From: Rhodospirillales bacterium
GTDB lineage: Bacteria; Pseudomonadota; Alphaproteobacteria; Rhodospirillales; UBA2165
Direction: 5' to 3'
Length of the DNA stretch: 64,000 nt
Assembly: GCA_022823235.1 (NCBI GenBank)
Contig: JAJDXO010000042.1
Location: 50,704-114,703 of the forward strand
The notes beneath the pieces were generated by a model. That model saw only the letters and a list, made by a program, of their open reading frames with translations, did not search any database and was not told where the DNA came from. A program made the translations under genes and the position numbers. This document shows, in pieces, positions 46,162 through 54,606 of this stretch. Within the stretch, counting starts at the first letter, position 1; each line of letters begins with the position of its first letter.

Positions 46162-46656
46162 CTAAGCGGACGCCGCTTCCCTCTTCTCCCGCCGCCGGAT
46201 GATCCACCAGACGATCACCGCGCCGGCCAGCTTGCTCAGCGTCTGGATCAGCACCGCAAACGGCGAGCCGAACCCGGCCATGTAGAGAAACACCGCGCTG
46301 TCGACCGGGGTGGCGACGATGCTGGAGAGCAGGATCCGCTGGGACAGGGTCCGGCCGGTGAAACTGTAGATGGCCCAGTCGATGAATTCGGCGACCAGGA
46401 AGGCCGCGACACTGGCCATGGCGATCTGAGGGCTGGCCATGAAGAAGCTGATGGCGCCGCCGACGAGCATGGCGATGATGACCCAGTGCCCGATTTCCCG
46501 CTGGGCGAAATCCCGGGAGACGAAAATGAACCCGACGATCAAGGAAACCGGCGGCCATGCCGCGCCGTTCGGCAGGATGACGGGATCGACCACGGAGAAC
46601 GCCCAGTTCACGGCGACGATCAACGCGATGTAAATGGCGGTCTGAAGAAATTTCAT
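46162..46656 (-). CDS. YhhQ/VUT-family queuosine-precursor transporter
   Basis: A 164-aa inner-membrane protein with about six helices of the VUT/ECF-like family (PF02592): WAFSVVDPVILPNGAAWPP, FVSRDFAQREIG, AFLVAEFIDWAIYSF and SSIVATPVDSAVF are typical. Members import preQ0, preQ1 or queuine. Location next to queA-tgt supports this. ATG 46656 with AGGAG upstream is taken; the frame is open to 46692. Confidence 0.85.
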   Translation of the reverse strand: MKFLQTAIYIALIVAVNWAFSVVDPVILPNGAAWPPVSLIVGFIFVSRDFAQREIGHWVIIAMLVGGAISFFMASPQIAMASVAAFLVAEFIDWAIYSFTGRTLSQRILLSSIVATPVDSAVFLYMAGFGSPFAVLIQTLSKLAGAVIVWWIIRRREKREAASA

Positions 46657-46820
46657 TTCCGGGCCCAACTCCTGACGTCCGGCGAATGCCACGGGCGGCT
46701 AAATAGCACACCGGTGGGCGTTGTCGAGCCTACAAAGACATTGATTTTCCCCGCGTCCCGACCATAGTGCGGCCACGCCTTATCCAAGGTTTAACTCTTT
46801 CCGGTCACTCATTCGGCTTC

Positions 46821-47798
46821 ATGATCATCGCACTGCAAATCATCGGTGGATTCCTGCTGTTGCTGGGCGGGGCCGAGGTCATGGTCCGCGGCGCCGTCGC
46901 GCTGGCGCGGCGGTTCGGCATTTCGACGTTGGTTATCGGTATGACCGTTATGGCTTTCGGCACCTCGGCGCCCGAACTGCTGGTGTCGCTGAACGCGGCG
47001 CTGTCGGGTGCGCCGGGGTTGGCCGTCGGTAACGTGGTCGGCTCGAACATCGCGAATATTCTGCTGATTCTCGGCGCGGCGGGCCTGGTGACGCCCATCG
47101 CCTGTGTGTCCGCCGAGCTTCGCCGGAATGGCCTCATATTGCTGGCGGGCACGCTGATTTTCTCGGTGCTTTCATTTCGCGGTGTGGTCGACGTCTGGTC
47201 GGGTGCAGTCCTGCTGATCGCCTTCTCGTATTTCCTCTGGAACTCCTACAAGCGCGAGGCCGCCGGCGAGGGCGGCGCCGCCGGCGGCATGGCCGGAGAA
47301 GTCGGGGATTCGGGGATGCCGCCGGCAAATCTGCTTATCGCGGTCCTGATGTTCCTTGCCGGTCTCGCGGCCCTGCTCGCCGGATCCGAGTTGGTGGTGC
47401 GGGGCGGCGTGGCGGCGGCCCGCCTGTTCGGCGTGAGTGAAGCGGTGATCGGGTTGACGGTGGTGGCCCTCGGCACCTCACTGCCCGAACTCGTTGTGTC
47501 GGTGGTTGCCGCCTATCGCGGCCACCCGGATGTGGCGCTCGGTAACGTGGTTGGCAGCAACCTGTTCAATGTTCTGGGGGTCATCGGCATTGTCGCCGTG
47601 GTCACGCCGGTCACGGTCGAGGCCCGGGTGCTCAATTTCGACCTGTGGATCATGATCGGGGCGACGCTGTTGCTGCTGCTGTTCATGATGGGCGGCCTGC
47701 GTCAAATCGGCCGGGCGCCGGCGCTGGCCTTCCTGATCATGTATATCGCCTATATCGGCGCCATCGGCTTCGGCATCGATCGTGTTATTCCCGCCTGA
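46821..47798 (+). CDS. Calcium/sodium antiporter (CaCA family, YrbG type)
   Basis: A 325-aa membrane protein of two homologous halves, each with the ion-binding alpha repeat: GTSAPELLVSLNAA with GNVVGSNIANILL in the first, GTSLPELVVSVVAA with GNVVGSNLFNVLG in the second. About ten helices with a Gly-rich cytoplasmic loop between halves. Ion specificity (Ca/Na, possibly K) is inferred from the family. ATG 46821 is used because the upstream in-frame residues are not family-like. Confidence 0.9.
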   Translation: MIIALQIIGGFLLLLGGAEVMVRGAVALARRFGISTLVIGMTVMAFGTSAPELLVSLNAALSGAPGLAVGNVVGSNIANILLILGAAGLVTPIACVSAELRRNGLILLAGTLIFSVLSFRGVVDVWSGAVLLIAFSYFLWNSYKREAAGEGGAAGGMAGEVGDSGMPPANLLIAVLMFLAGLAALLAGSELVVRGGVAAARLFGVSEAVIGLTVVALGTSLPELVVSVVAAYRGHPDVALGNVVGSNLFNVLGVIGIVAVVTPVTVEARVLNFDLWIMIGATLLLLLFMMGGLRQIGRAPALAFLIMYIAYIGAIGFGIDRVIPA

Positions 47799-47852
47799 TC
47801 CTCCCGGGGCCGACCTCCTTGCGCGGCGGCACGGGACTTTTATGCTGCACCC

Positions 47853-48623
47853 ATGACCAATGAACCTTCCGGTACCGTCCTGATCACTGGCGCTGCCCGG
47901 CGCATCGGCAAGGCTATTGTCGACGCGCTGGCCGAGGATGGCTGGCGAATCGCGCTCCACTATGGCGGCTCGGCCGGCGAGGCGGAGGCCGGGGCAGCCG
48001 ATCTCCGGGCGCGGGGCGCCGAGGTGGCCCTCTACGAGGCCGACCTCCGGGACGAGGCTCAGGTCCGGGGACTGATCCCACGGATCGTCGACGAGATGGG
48101 CACCGTCGACTGTCTGGTCAATAACGCCTCGGTGTTCGAGCGCGACTCTCTCGGTGATGCCGCCCGGGAAAGCTGGGATGCGCACATGGAGGTCAATCTG
48201 CGGGCGCCGTTCGTTCTCACGCAAGCCTTCGCGAGCCAGTACCGGGGCGAAAACGGCAATATTATCAACATTCTAGACCAACGGGTGTGGAACCTGACGC
48301 CGCATTTTTCATCCTACACCTTGAGTAAGGCGGGTCTCTGGACCCTGACCCGGACCACCGCGCTGGCGCTGGCGCCCGCCATCCGGGTCAATGCGGTCGG
48401 ACCGGGCCCGACCCTGCCTTCGCCGCGGCAGTCGGAAGACGGGTTCCGGGCACAGTGGGAGCGTACCCCTCTCGCCCGGCGGGTCGACCCGCAGGAAATT
48501 GCCTCGGCGGTGCGCTTTATCCTTGCGACGCCGTCGATGACCGGGCAAATGATTGCTCTCGACTCCGGACAGCATCTCGGCTGGGCTCCCCCGGTCGCCG
48601 ATGCCGGTGACGAAGACGAATAG
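47853..48623 (+). CDS. Pteridine reductase-like SDR (FolM/PTR1 type)
   Basis: NADP-type short-chain dehydrogenase, 256 aa. The cofactor loop ITGAARRIG has Arg in place of the usual middle Gly, as in PTR1/FolM. The active-site set is Asp142, Tyr155, Lys159 (NIINILDQ and SSYTLSKAG); Asp where most SDRs have Ser is the PTR1 pattern, with identical spacing. With folB 26 nt downstream, a dihydromonapterin or dihydrofolate reductase is the best guess. No dihydrofolate reductase gene of the FolA type is in the window. Confidence 0.82.
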   Translation: MTNEPSGTVLITGAARRIGKAIVDALAEDGWRIALHYGGSAGEAEAGAADLRARGAEVALYEADLRDEAQVRGLIPRIVDEMGTVDCLVNNASVFERDSLGDAARESWDAHMEVNLRAPFVLTQAFASQYRGENGNIINILDQRVWNLTPHFSSYTLSKAGLWTLTRTTALALAPAIRVNAVGPGPTLPSPRQSEDGFRAQWERTPLARRVDPQEIASAVRFILATPSMTGQMIALDSGQHLGWAPPVADAGDEDE

Positions 48624-48649
48624 ACCAACCGGGACGGGCCGATCCGACC

Positions 48650-49066
48650 ATGCCGCCATCCGATTCAAATGTGGTTCATGCCTTCCGGATTGCCGATGCC
48701 AAGACGTCGGTCCGGCATGTATTTATCCGCGACCTTACGCTGACCTGCTTCATCGGCGTCCATAAGCACGAACGCAAACAGAGCCAGCGCGTGCGGATCA
48801 ATCTCGATCTGGCGGTGCAGGAGGGTGTCGCCGCGATCGACGACAGACTGGAGCATGTGGTGTGCTACGAGGACGTGGCGGACGGCATTCGGGCGCTGGT
48901 CACGGACGGCCATGTCAACCTTGTCGAGACCTTGGCCGAACGGATCGCCGACATGTGCCTTTCCGATGAGCGGGTCACCGTCGCCCGGGTCCGGATCGAA
49001 AAGCTCGACGTATTCGAGGACGCGACAAGCGCCGGCGTGGAGATCGAGCGGTCCCGCATTTCCTGA
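48650..49066 (+). CDS. folB: Dihydroneopterin aldolase
   Basis: A 138-aa enzyme of folate synthesis that cleaves dihydroneopterin to 6-hydroxymethyl-dihydropterin. RDLTLTCFIGVHKHERKQSQ, VCYEDVADGI and the Glu-containing HVNLVETLAERIA segment are diagnostic, with the terminal VRIEKLDVFEDATSAGVEIER. About 23 residues precede the usual family start. It shares a unit with the pteridine-reductase-like SDR. Confidence 0.92.
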   Translation: MPPSDSNVVHAFRIADAKTSVRHVFIRDLTLTCFIGVHKHERKQSQRVRINLDLAVQEGVAAIDDRLEHVVCYEDVADGIRALVTDGHVNLVETLAERIADMCLSDERVTVARVRIEKLDVFEDATSAGVEIERSRIS

Positions 49067-49134
49067 GCCGCTTCTTCGGCAACGGGGCGCAACCCATTGC
49101 GATTATGACATTTTATTGACGAAAGGGGCGCAAG

Positions 49135-49143
49135 TTGTGCACA
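49135..49143 (+). promoter_or_regulatory. DnaA-box-like site (8/9)
   Basis: TTGTGCACA differs from TTATNCACA at the third base. It is itself nearly palindromic and might be unrelated to DnaA. Confidence 0.35.
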
Positions 49144-49264
49144 GGATGCAGGGCTTTCGGGTTTGATTCCCGTAATGTGACTATGCCCCTTATATGACAG
49201 GGTTGTGAAGGAATTTGATCGAAAAATCCATTAATATCAGAGAGTTATAAAACTTCACAAAATA

Positions 49265-49273
49265 TGTGCATAT
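49265..49273 (-). promoter_or_regulatory. DnaA-box-like site (8/9)
   Basis: The minus strand reads ATATGCACA, one mismatch from TTATNCACA, inside the AT-rich part of the folB-uvrC spacer. Confidence 0.35.
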
Positions 49274-49330
49274 TGTGCCGTCAACAATGAAGCGAAGTCG
49301 CGGCGGGCGGCCGCACTGTTTTCAACAAGC

Positions 49331-49339
49331 TTATTCACA
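49331..49339 (+). promoter_or_regulatory. DnaA box (perfect match)
   Basis: TTATTCACA fits the DnaA consensus TTATNCACA exactly. It lies 90 bp from the parS-like palindrome and next to a run of A/T sequence. Confidence 0.5.
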
Positions 49340-49428
49340 GCGTTGGCGGATATAATTCGACCGGAGCAAATCCCGGGTGGATGGACTCATCCGCGACGGC
49401 GCATTTGCGGCGGAATATACTGACAGAG

Positions 49429-49444
49429 CGTTTCACGTGAAACG
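49429..49444. promoter_or_regulatory. parS-like ParB-binding palindrome
   Basis: CGTTTCACGTGAAACG is a perfect 16-bp palindrome containing the full 14-bp chromosomal parS core GTTTCACGTGAAAC; only the outermost pair (C/G instead of T/A) differs from the common form. Chromosomal ParB nucleates on such sites near the replication origin. It lies 44 bp before the uvrC start and would be read as FHVK if the longer uvrC frame were used. Confidence 0.8.
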
Positions 49445-49487
49445 ACATGATTCGCTCCAGGGCCACGCCGAGGGTGTACGCGAGAGC

Positions 49488-51434
49488 ATGTCTAAGGACG
49501 GCAACGAGATCGTCGGACCGCGCCGGATAGAATACCGGCTCAAGACCGAGCCGAAAGCGGACGCGTCCGCACCCAAGGGTGCCGAAATCATCAAGTCCTA
49601 TCTGCCCAAAGCACCGGCCACGCCCGGTGTTTACCGGATGATCAACGAGGCCGGCGATGTCCTCTACGTCGGCAAGGCGAAAAACATCCGCAAGCGGGTG
49701 ACCAGTTACGCCAACCCAAATCGCCAATCTCCGCGCATCCGGCGCATGGTCGCCCAGACCCGGTCCATGGAGTTCGTCTCCACGCATACCGAGGCCGAGG
49801 CGCTGCTGCTCGAAGCCGACCTGATCAAAAAGCTGACGCCGCGCTACAACATCCTGCTGCGCGACGACAAGTCCTTCCCGTCGATTCTCATCACCGCCGA
49901 CCACTCCTTCCCGCAGGTGCTGAAGCATCGCGGGGCGCGCAAGCGGGAAGGCGAATATTTCGGGCCGTTCGCGTCGGCCGGTGCGGTCAATCAGTCCCTG
50001 CACGTCATGCAGCGGGCCTTTTTGCTCCGTACCTGCACGGATTCGGTTTTTGCGGCACGCACCCGGCCCTGCCTGCTGCATCAGATCAAGCGTTGCGCGG
50101 CGCCGTGCGTCGGCCGAATCAGCGAGAGCGATTACGGCGACCTGGTGGCCCAGGCGCGCGATTTTCTCACCGGCAAGTCGGCGGAAATTCAGCGCGAACT
50201 GTCCCGCCGGATGCAGGCGGCGAGCGACGCCCAGGCGTACGAGAAGGCCGCGGAAATCCGGGACCGGATCAAGGCCATGACAAGCGTGCAGGCACGCCAG
50301 GATATCAGCGCCCAGGGCCTGGAAGACGCTGACGTCATCGCCCTCCATCAGGCGGGCGGGCAGAGCTGCATCCAGGTGTTTTTCGTCCGGGGCGGCTACA
50401 ACTTCGGCAACCGCGCCTACTATCCGTCCCATGGCAGCGAGGCGACCAAGGATCAGATCCTCGAAGCCTTTGTGGGGCAGTTCTACACCAACAAGGAGCC
50501 GCCCCGGTTGCTCCTGCTCAGCGACCGGGTGACCGAGCCGGCCCTTTTGGCGGCCGCACTGACCGAAAAGGCCGGCCGCAGGGTGCGGCTCCAGGTACCC
50601 CAGCGCGGCGACAAGTTGGGCCTGGTCGCCTTCGCCCTCGAAAACGCCGAACGGGCGCTTGGCCGGCGTCTCGGCGAAAGCGCGACCCAGCGGGAGCTGC
50701 TCGATGGCGTGGCCGAGTTGTTCGAGTTGGACAATCGCCCCGAACGCATCGAGGTGTACGACAACAGCCATATCTCCGGCGCCAAACCGGTCGGCGGGAT
50801 GATCGTCAGCGGTCCCGACGGGTTCATGAAGAACGCCTATCGAAAGTTCAACATCCGCTCGGCGGGGCCCGACGGCGAGGCGGCCGACGCCGAGGCGGGC
50901 GACGACTACGCCATGATGCGGGAGGTGCTGACCCGGCGTTTTGCCCGGGCGTTGAAGGAGGATCCCGACCGGGCGGAGGGGCAATGGCCGGATCTGGTGC
51001 TGATCGACGGCGGCGCCGGACACCTGAGCGCCGCCAGGGAGGTGTTCGACGAGCTCGGCGTCAACGATGTCGCGCTGGCCGCGATCGCCAAGGGCCCGGA
51101 CCGCAATGCCGGGCGTGAACGGATTTTCATCCCCGGGCTCCGGCCCTTTCGCTTGGACAACCGCGACCCCGTCCTCTATTTTCTCCAACGTCTCCGGGAC
51201 GAAGCGCACCGGTTTGCCATCGGCAGCCACCGGGCGCGGCGTTCCCGGGATATCGAACGATCGCCCTTGGACGAAATTGAGGGTATCGGCGGCGTCCGGA
51301 AGAAGGCCCTGCTGCATCATTTCGGGTCCGCGAAAGCGGTTTCCCAGGCGGGGCTGGCTGATCTGGAGGCGGTCGAGGGAATAAGCAAAGCGATGGCGGC
51401 CAGAATTTACGGCTGGTTCCACGCCGAGGACTGA
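49488..51434 (+). CDS. uvrC: Excinuclease ABC subunit C
   Basis: A 648-aa nuclease that makes both incisions in nucleotide excision repair. The order is an N-terminal GIY-YIG domain ([20 protein letters not shown]), Cys-containing middle region, a UVR motif ([16 protein letters not shown]), a UvrC RNase-H-like domain ([25 protein letters not shown]) and C-terminal HhH repeats. ATG 49488 (MSKDGNEIV) is chosen; an ATG at 49377 would add 37 unusual residues and cover the parS-like site. It begins the uvrC-pgsA-mobB-moeA-moaDE block. Confidence 0.93.
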   Translation: MSKDGNEIVGPRRIEYRLKTEPKADASAPKGAEIIKSYLPKAPATPGVYRMINEAGDVLYVGKAKNIRKRVTSYANPNRQSPRIRRMVAQTRSMEFVSTHTEAEALLLEADLIKKLTPRYNILLRDDKSFPSILITADHSFPQVLKHRGARKREGEYFGPFASAGAVNQSLHVMQRAFLLRTCTDSVFAARTRPCLLHQIKRCAAPCVGRISESDYGDLVAQARDFLTGKSAEIQRELSRRMQAASDAQAYEKAAEIRDRIKAMTSVQARQDISAQGLEDADVIALHQAGGQSCIQVFFVRGGYNFGNRAYYPSHGSEATKDQILEAFVGQFYTNKEPPRLLLLSDRVTEPALLAAALTEKAGRRVRLQVPQRGDKLGLVAFALENAERALGRRLGESATQRELLDGVAELFELDNRPERIEVYDNSHISGAKPVGGMIVSGPDGFMKNAYRKFNIRSAGPDGEAADAEAGDDYAMMREVLTRRFARALKEDPDRAEGQWPDLVLIDGGAGHLSAAREVFDELGVNDVALAAIAKGPDRNAGRERIFIPGLRPFRLDNRDPVLYFLQRLRDEAHRFAIGSHRARRSRDIERSPLDEIEGIGGVRKKALLHHFGSAKAVSQAGLADLEAVEGISKAMAARIYGWFHAED

Positions 51435-51470
51435 CGAGACCGGGCATCCCGGCGAGGGGAAGTAGGTCCG

Positions 51471-52067
51471 ATGCTGACACAGTTGCCGAACATGCTGACC
51501 ATGTCGCGGATTGCCGCGATCCCGGTCCTGGTGGCGAGTTTCTATTTGGACTCGCCCTTCGGCAATTGGCTCGGTCTGGCGATTCTGGCGCTCGCCGGCG
51601 TCACCGATTTCTTCGATGGATACGCTGCCCGCGCGCTCCGGCAGCAATCCCTGTTCGGAAAATTCCTCGATCCCGTCGCCGACAAGCTGCTGGTCTCGGC
51701 GCTGTTGCTGATGCTGGTCTGGTCCGAACGGGTCGACGGACTGGCGGTGCTGCCGGCGGTCGTCATCCTCTGCCGGGAAATTCTGGTATCGGGACTGCGG
51801 GAGTTTTTGGCCGGTGTCCGGGTTGGCGTGCCGGTGAGCAAGCTGGCCCGCTGGAAGACGACCTTGCAGATGGTGGCCCTCGGCTTCCTGATCGTCGGCC
51901 CAGCGGGTCCCGATTTCGGCCCGCTCTCGACCACTCAGATCGGTGAAATCGGCCTGTGGCTCGCGGCGCTGCTGACATTGGTAACCGGCTACGACTACCT
52001 GAGGGCGGGGTTTCGCCACATCGAGGCGGCGGACAACGAGCAAACCGCGGCCAAGGATGCGGGCTGA
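51471..52067 (+). CDS. pgsA: Phosphatidylglycerophosphate synthase
   Basis: Integral membrane enzyme, 198 aa, forming phosphatidylglycerophosphate from CDP-diacylglycerol and glycerol-3-phosphate. The CDP-alcohol phosphotransferase motif (D-G-x2-A-R-x8-G-x3-D-x3-D) is complete from DGYAAR to GKFLDPVAD. Five to six hydrophobic helices. It follows uvrC by 36 nt, a conserved neighbour. Confidence 0.94.
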   Translation: MLTQLPNMLTMSRIAAIPVLVASFYLDSPFGNWLGLAILALAGVTDFFDGYAARALRQQSLFGKFLDPVADKLLVSALLLMLVWSERVDGLAVLPAVVILCREILVSGLREFLAGVRVGVPVSKLARWKTTLQMVALGFLIVGPAGPDFGPLSTTQIGEIGLWLAALLTLVTGYDYLRAGFRHIEAADNEQTAAKDAG

Positions 52068-52078
52068 GAGACCGGTTC

Positions 52079-52582
52079 ATGCGGATCTTCGGCATTATCG
52101 GTTGGAGCGGCAGCGGCAAGACGACGTTGGTGGAGAAACTGCTGCCCGAACTGATCCGCCGGGGAAACAGCGTTTCGACCCTGAAGCACGCGCACACCCA
52201 GTTCGATATCGACCGTCCGGGCAAGGACACCTTCCGTCACCGCGAGGCGGGGGCGACCGAGGTGATGATCGGCACGTCGAGCCGTTGGGCGCTGATGCAC
52301 GAGCTTCGCGGCGAGGAAGAACCGACCCTTGATGAGCTGGTGGCGCTGATGACCCCCGTCGATCTCCTGATCGTCGAAGGGTTCAAGTACAATCCCCACC
52401 CCAAAATCGAGGTCCACCGGCCGAGCGTGGGCAAGCCGATGATCCAGGGCGAAGACCCCTACATCGTCGCGATCGCCAGCGACGAACGCCTGGAGGACGC
52501 CACGGTGCCGGTGTTGGACATCAACGATGCCGGTGCGGTGGCCCGATTTATCATCGAGCATTGCCGCCTGAAGGCCGCCTGA
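52079..52582 (+). CDS. mobB: Molybdopterin-guanine dinucleotide biosynthesis protein MobB
   Basis: A 167-aa P-loop GTP-binding protein with Walker A GWSGSGKTTL near the N terminus, STLKHAHTQFDID, DTFRHREAGATEV and VDLLIVEGFK. MobB is thought to help MobA attach GMP to molybdopterin; MobA itself is not in the window. ATG 52079 lies 11 nt after pgsA and 7 nt separate it from moeA. Confidence 0.92.
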   Translation: MRIFGIIGWSGSGKTTLVEKLLPELIRRGNSVSTLKHAHTQFDIDRPGKDTFRHREAGATEVMIGTSSRWALMHELRGEEEPTLDELVALMTPVDLLIVEGFKYNPHPKIEVHRPSVGKPMIQGEDPYIVAIASDERLEDATVPVLDINDAGAVARFIIEHCRLKAA

Positions 52583-52589
52583 GGACGAC

Positions 52590-53861
52590 ATGAAGTCGCC
52601 CACCTTCAACGATTGTTTTGCGACATCGGGCGCCCGGATGACCGTCGCCGAGGCGCTTGCCCGGTTCTCCGGGAAGCTGGCGCCGACGGTGGGGACGGAG
52701 GAGGTGGCGACCCGGGCCGCGGCCCGCCGGCTGCTCGCAGAGGACATCGTTTCGGCGCGCCAAATCCCGCCCCACGACAATGCCGCCGTCGACGGATTTG
52801 CGGTATTTTTCGATGACCTCGACCCGGAAGCTCCAACGACGCTCGGCATTGACGGCACCGTCGCCGCCGGCCATCCATTGGGCCGATCCGCCAAACGGGG
52901 CAGCGCCTACAAGATTTTTACCGGCGCGCAGGTGCCGGACGGTGCCGATACCATCTTCATGGTCGAGGATTGTGAAATCTCCGGTGACCTGGTGACGCTT
53001 CCCGCCGGGATCAAACGCGGGGCCAATCTGCGCCTTGCCGGCGAAGACGTGCGGGCGGGCGACGTGGTGATGCGCCGGGGTACGCTGCTGCGGCCCCAGG
53101 AAATCGGCATGGCGGCGTCCTTGGGGCTGGAGCGGCTGCCGGTCTACCGCCGTCTCAGGGTGGCCGTGTTCTCGACCGGGGATGAAGTGCGGGACCCGGG
53201 TGAGACGCTGGATGACGGCAGCATCTACGACATCAACCGATACACCCTGCTGAGCCTGCTGGACGGATTGGGCTGTGCGCCCACCGACCTTGGAATTTTC
53301 AAGGATGACGCGGACGTGATTCGCCGGGGTCTCGCCGGTGCCGCCGCGGATCATGACGTGGTGATTACCTCCGGCGGGGTGTCCATGGGCGAGGAAGACC
53401 ATATCCGCGGCGCGGTCGAGGACCTGGGCAGCCTGTTTTTCTGGAATCTCGCCATCAAACCCGGCCGGCCCATCGCACTCGGCTGTATCCCGGGCGGCGG
53501 CGGCGAGGTGCCGTTTATAGGGCTTCCAGGCAATCCGGTGGCGAGCATGGTTACGTTCATGCAGATCGCCCGCCCGATCCTGCTGCGCCTCGCCGGGGCC
53601 GAAAATCTCGCGGCGGCATCCTATAGGGTACCCTCCGCCTTCGACTTCAAGAAGAAATCCGGGCGCCGGGAGTGGCTCCGGGCCCGGTTGGAGGCGCAGG
53701 CCGACGGCACGCTGGCGGCGGTCAAATTTCCCGAGGAAGGGTCGGGAATTTTGACATCCATGGTTCAATCTGATGGGTTGGTGGTGCTCGACGAGGCCTG
53801 CGAGGCGGTGCAGGCCGGCGAGCTTGTCGAATTCGTTCCGTTCAACGAGGTGCTGCGGTGA
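52590..53861 (+). CDS. moeA: Molybdopterin molybdenumtransferase
   Basis: A 423-aa enzyme inserting molybdenum into adenylylated molybdopterin. Domain I contains PPHDNAAVDGFAV, the cofactor site has ITSGGVSMGEEDHI and the typical PGRPIALG and GLPGNPVASMVTF segments; domain IV is at the C terminus. Its stop overlaps the moaD GTG start as GTGA (53858-53861). Confidence 0.95.
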   Translation: MKSPTFNDCFATSGARMTVAEALARFSGKLAPTVGTEEVATRAAARRLLAEDIVSARQIPPHDNAAVDGFAVFFDDLDPEAPTTLGIDGTVAAGHPLGRSAKRGSAYKIFTGAQVPDGADTIFMVEDCEISGDLVTLPAGIKRGANLRLAGEDVRAGDVVMRRGTLLRPQEIGMAASLGLERLPVYRRLRVAVFSTGDEVRDPGETLDDGSIYDINRYTLLSLLDGLGCAPTDLGIFKDDADVIRRGLAGAAADHDVVITSGGVSMGEEDHIRGAVEDLGSLFFWNLAIKPGRPIALGCIPGGGGEVPFIGLPGNPVASMVTFMQIARPILLRLAGAENLAAASYRVPSAFDFKKKSGRREWLRARLEAQADGTLAAVKFPEEGSGILTSMVQSDGLVVLDEACEAVQAGELVEFVPFNEVLR

Positions 53862-54109
53862 AATTGGTGTATTTCGCCTGGATGAAGGAAAAGGCGGGCA
53901 TCAGCGAGGAGACCGTGAACCCGCCGGCCACCGTGACCGATCTCGGACAGCTCGTCGAGTGGCTGAAGGAGAGGGGCGAGCCCTACACCAGCATGTTCCA
54001 AAACATGGCCGCGATCCGCGCGGCAATCAATTACGAGTACGTGAAAATCGACGCGGCGGTCGGCCCGGACGACGAGGTCGCCTTCTTTCCGCCGGTAACC
54101 GGGGGCTAG
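53858..54109 (+). CDS. moaD: Molybdopterin synthase sulfur carrier MoaD
   Basis: An 83-aa ubiquitin-fold protein ending in PPVTGG, the double glycine that carries the thiocarboxylate sulfur used for the dithiolene. VYFAWMKEKAG and ATVTDLGQLVEWL match the family. The GTG start overlaps the moeA stop, and moaE begins 4 nt after the moaD stop, so stoichiometric synthesis with MoaE is likely. Confidence 0.93.
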   Translation: MKLVYFAWMKEKAGISEETVNPPATVTDLGQLVEWLKERGEPYTSMFQNMAAIRAAINYEYVKIDAAVGPDDEVAFFPPVTGG

Positions 54110-54113
54110 CAGC

Positions 54114-54578
54114 ATGATCCGGGTGCAGGCCGAGGACTTCGATCCGGGGGCCGAGCTTGAGGCGCTTACCAAGGGCAACGCCGGGATCGGGGGCGTGTGC
54201 TCGTTCATCGGGCTGGTGCGGGACATCGCCGACGGCGAACGGATCGGGGCCATGACCCTCGAGCACTATCCCGAGATGACCCGCCGCCGGCTGGAAGAGG
54301 TCGAAGCGGAGGCCATGCGCCGCTGGCCCCTTGAAGGCTGCACGATAATTCACCGTCACGGCCGGTTGGCGCCAGGCGACCGGATCGTCTTCGTGGCGAC
54401 CGCGTCGGCCCATCGTCGGGCCGCCTTCGAGAGCGCCGCATTTCTCATGGACTGGCTGAAGACACATGCGCCGTTCTGGAAGCTCGAGGAAACCGGCGAC
54501 GGCGAGCGCTGGGTCGCCGCCCGCCAATCCGACGATGACGCGGCGGCGCGATGGGCCGACGAGCCCGCCTCCGAGTGA
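54114..54578 (+). CDS. moaE: Molybdopterin synthase catalytic subunit MoaE
   Basis: A 154-aa subunit that adds two sulfurs to precursor Z with MoaD. GGVCSFIGLVRDIADG, LEHYPEMT, HRHGRLAPGD, ASAHRRAAF and the active-site Lys in KTHAPFWKLE are in the expected order. The C terminus is slightly longer and acidic. MoaA, MoaB and MoaC are not in the window. Confidence 0.94.
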   Translation: MIRVQAEDFDPGAELEALTKGNAGIGGVCSFIGLVRDIADGERIGAMTLEHYPEMTRRRLEEVEAEAMRRWPLEGCTIIHRHGRLAPGDRIVFVATASAHRRAAFESAAFLMDWLKTHAPFWKLEETGDGERWVAARQSDDDAAARWADEPASE

Positions 54579-54606
54579 CCAACCTTCGTCCATAAGGGAG
54601 GCCGAC

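Larger units (their letters stand above)
49067..49487. other. AT-rich intergenic region with DnaA-box-like and parS-like sequences
   Basis: About 420 bp without a convincing gene between folB and uvrC. Between about 49180 and 49300 it is markedly AT rich. It contains one perfect DnaA-box match, two near matches, a TATAAT hexamer (49351-49356) that may serve uvrC, and a 16-bp parS-like palindrome near its right end. The uvrC frame remains open through the last 111 bp. Confidence 0.7.

Noticed and set aside
49335..52043. 902-codon open frame on the minus strand
   Set aside because: It is antisense to uvrC and pgsA, which are certain; long antisense frames are expected at this GC content.
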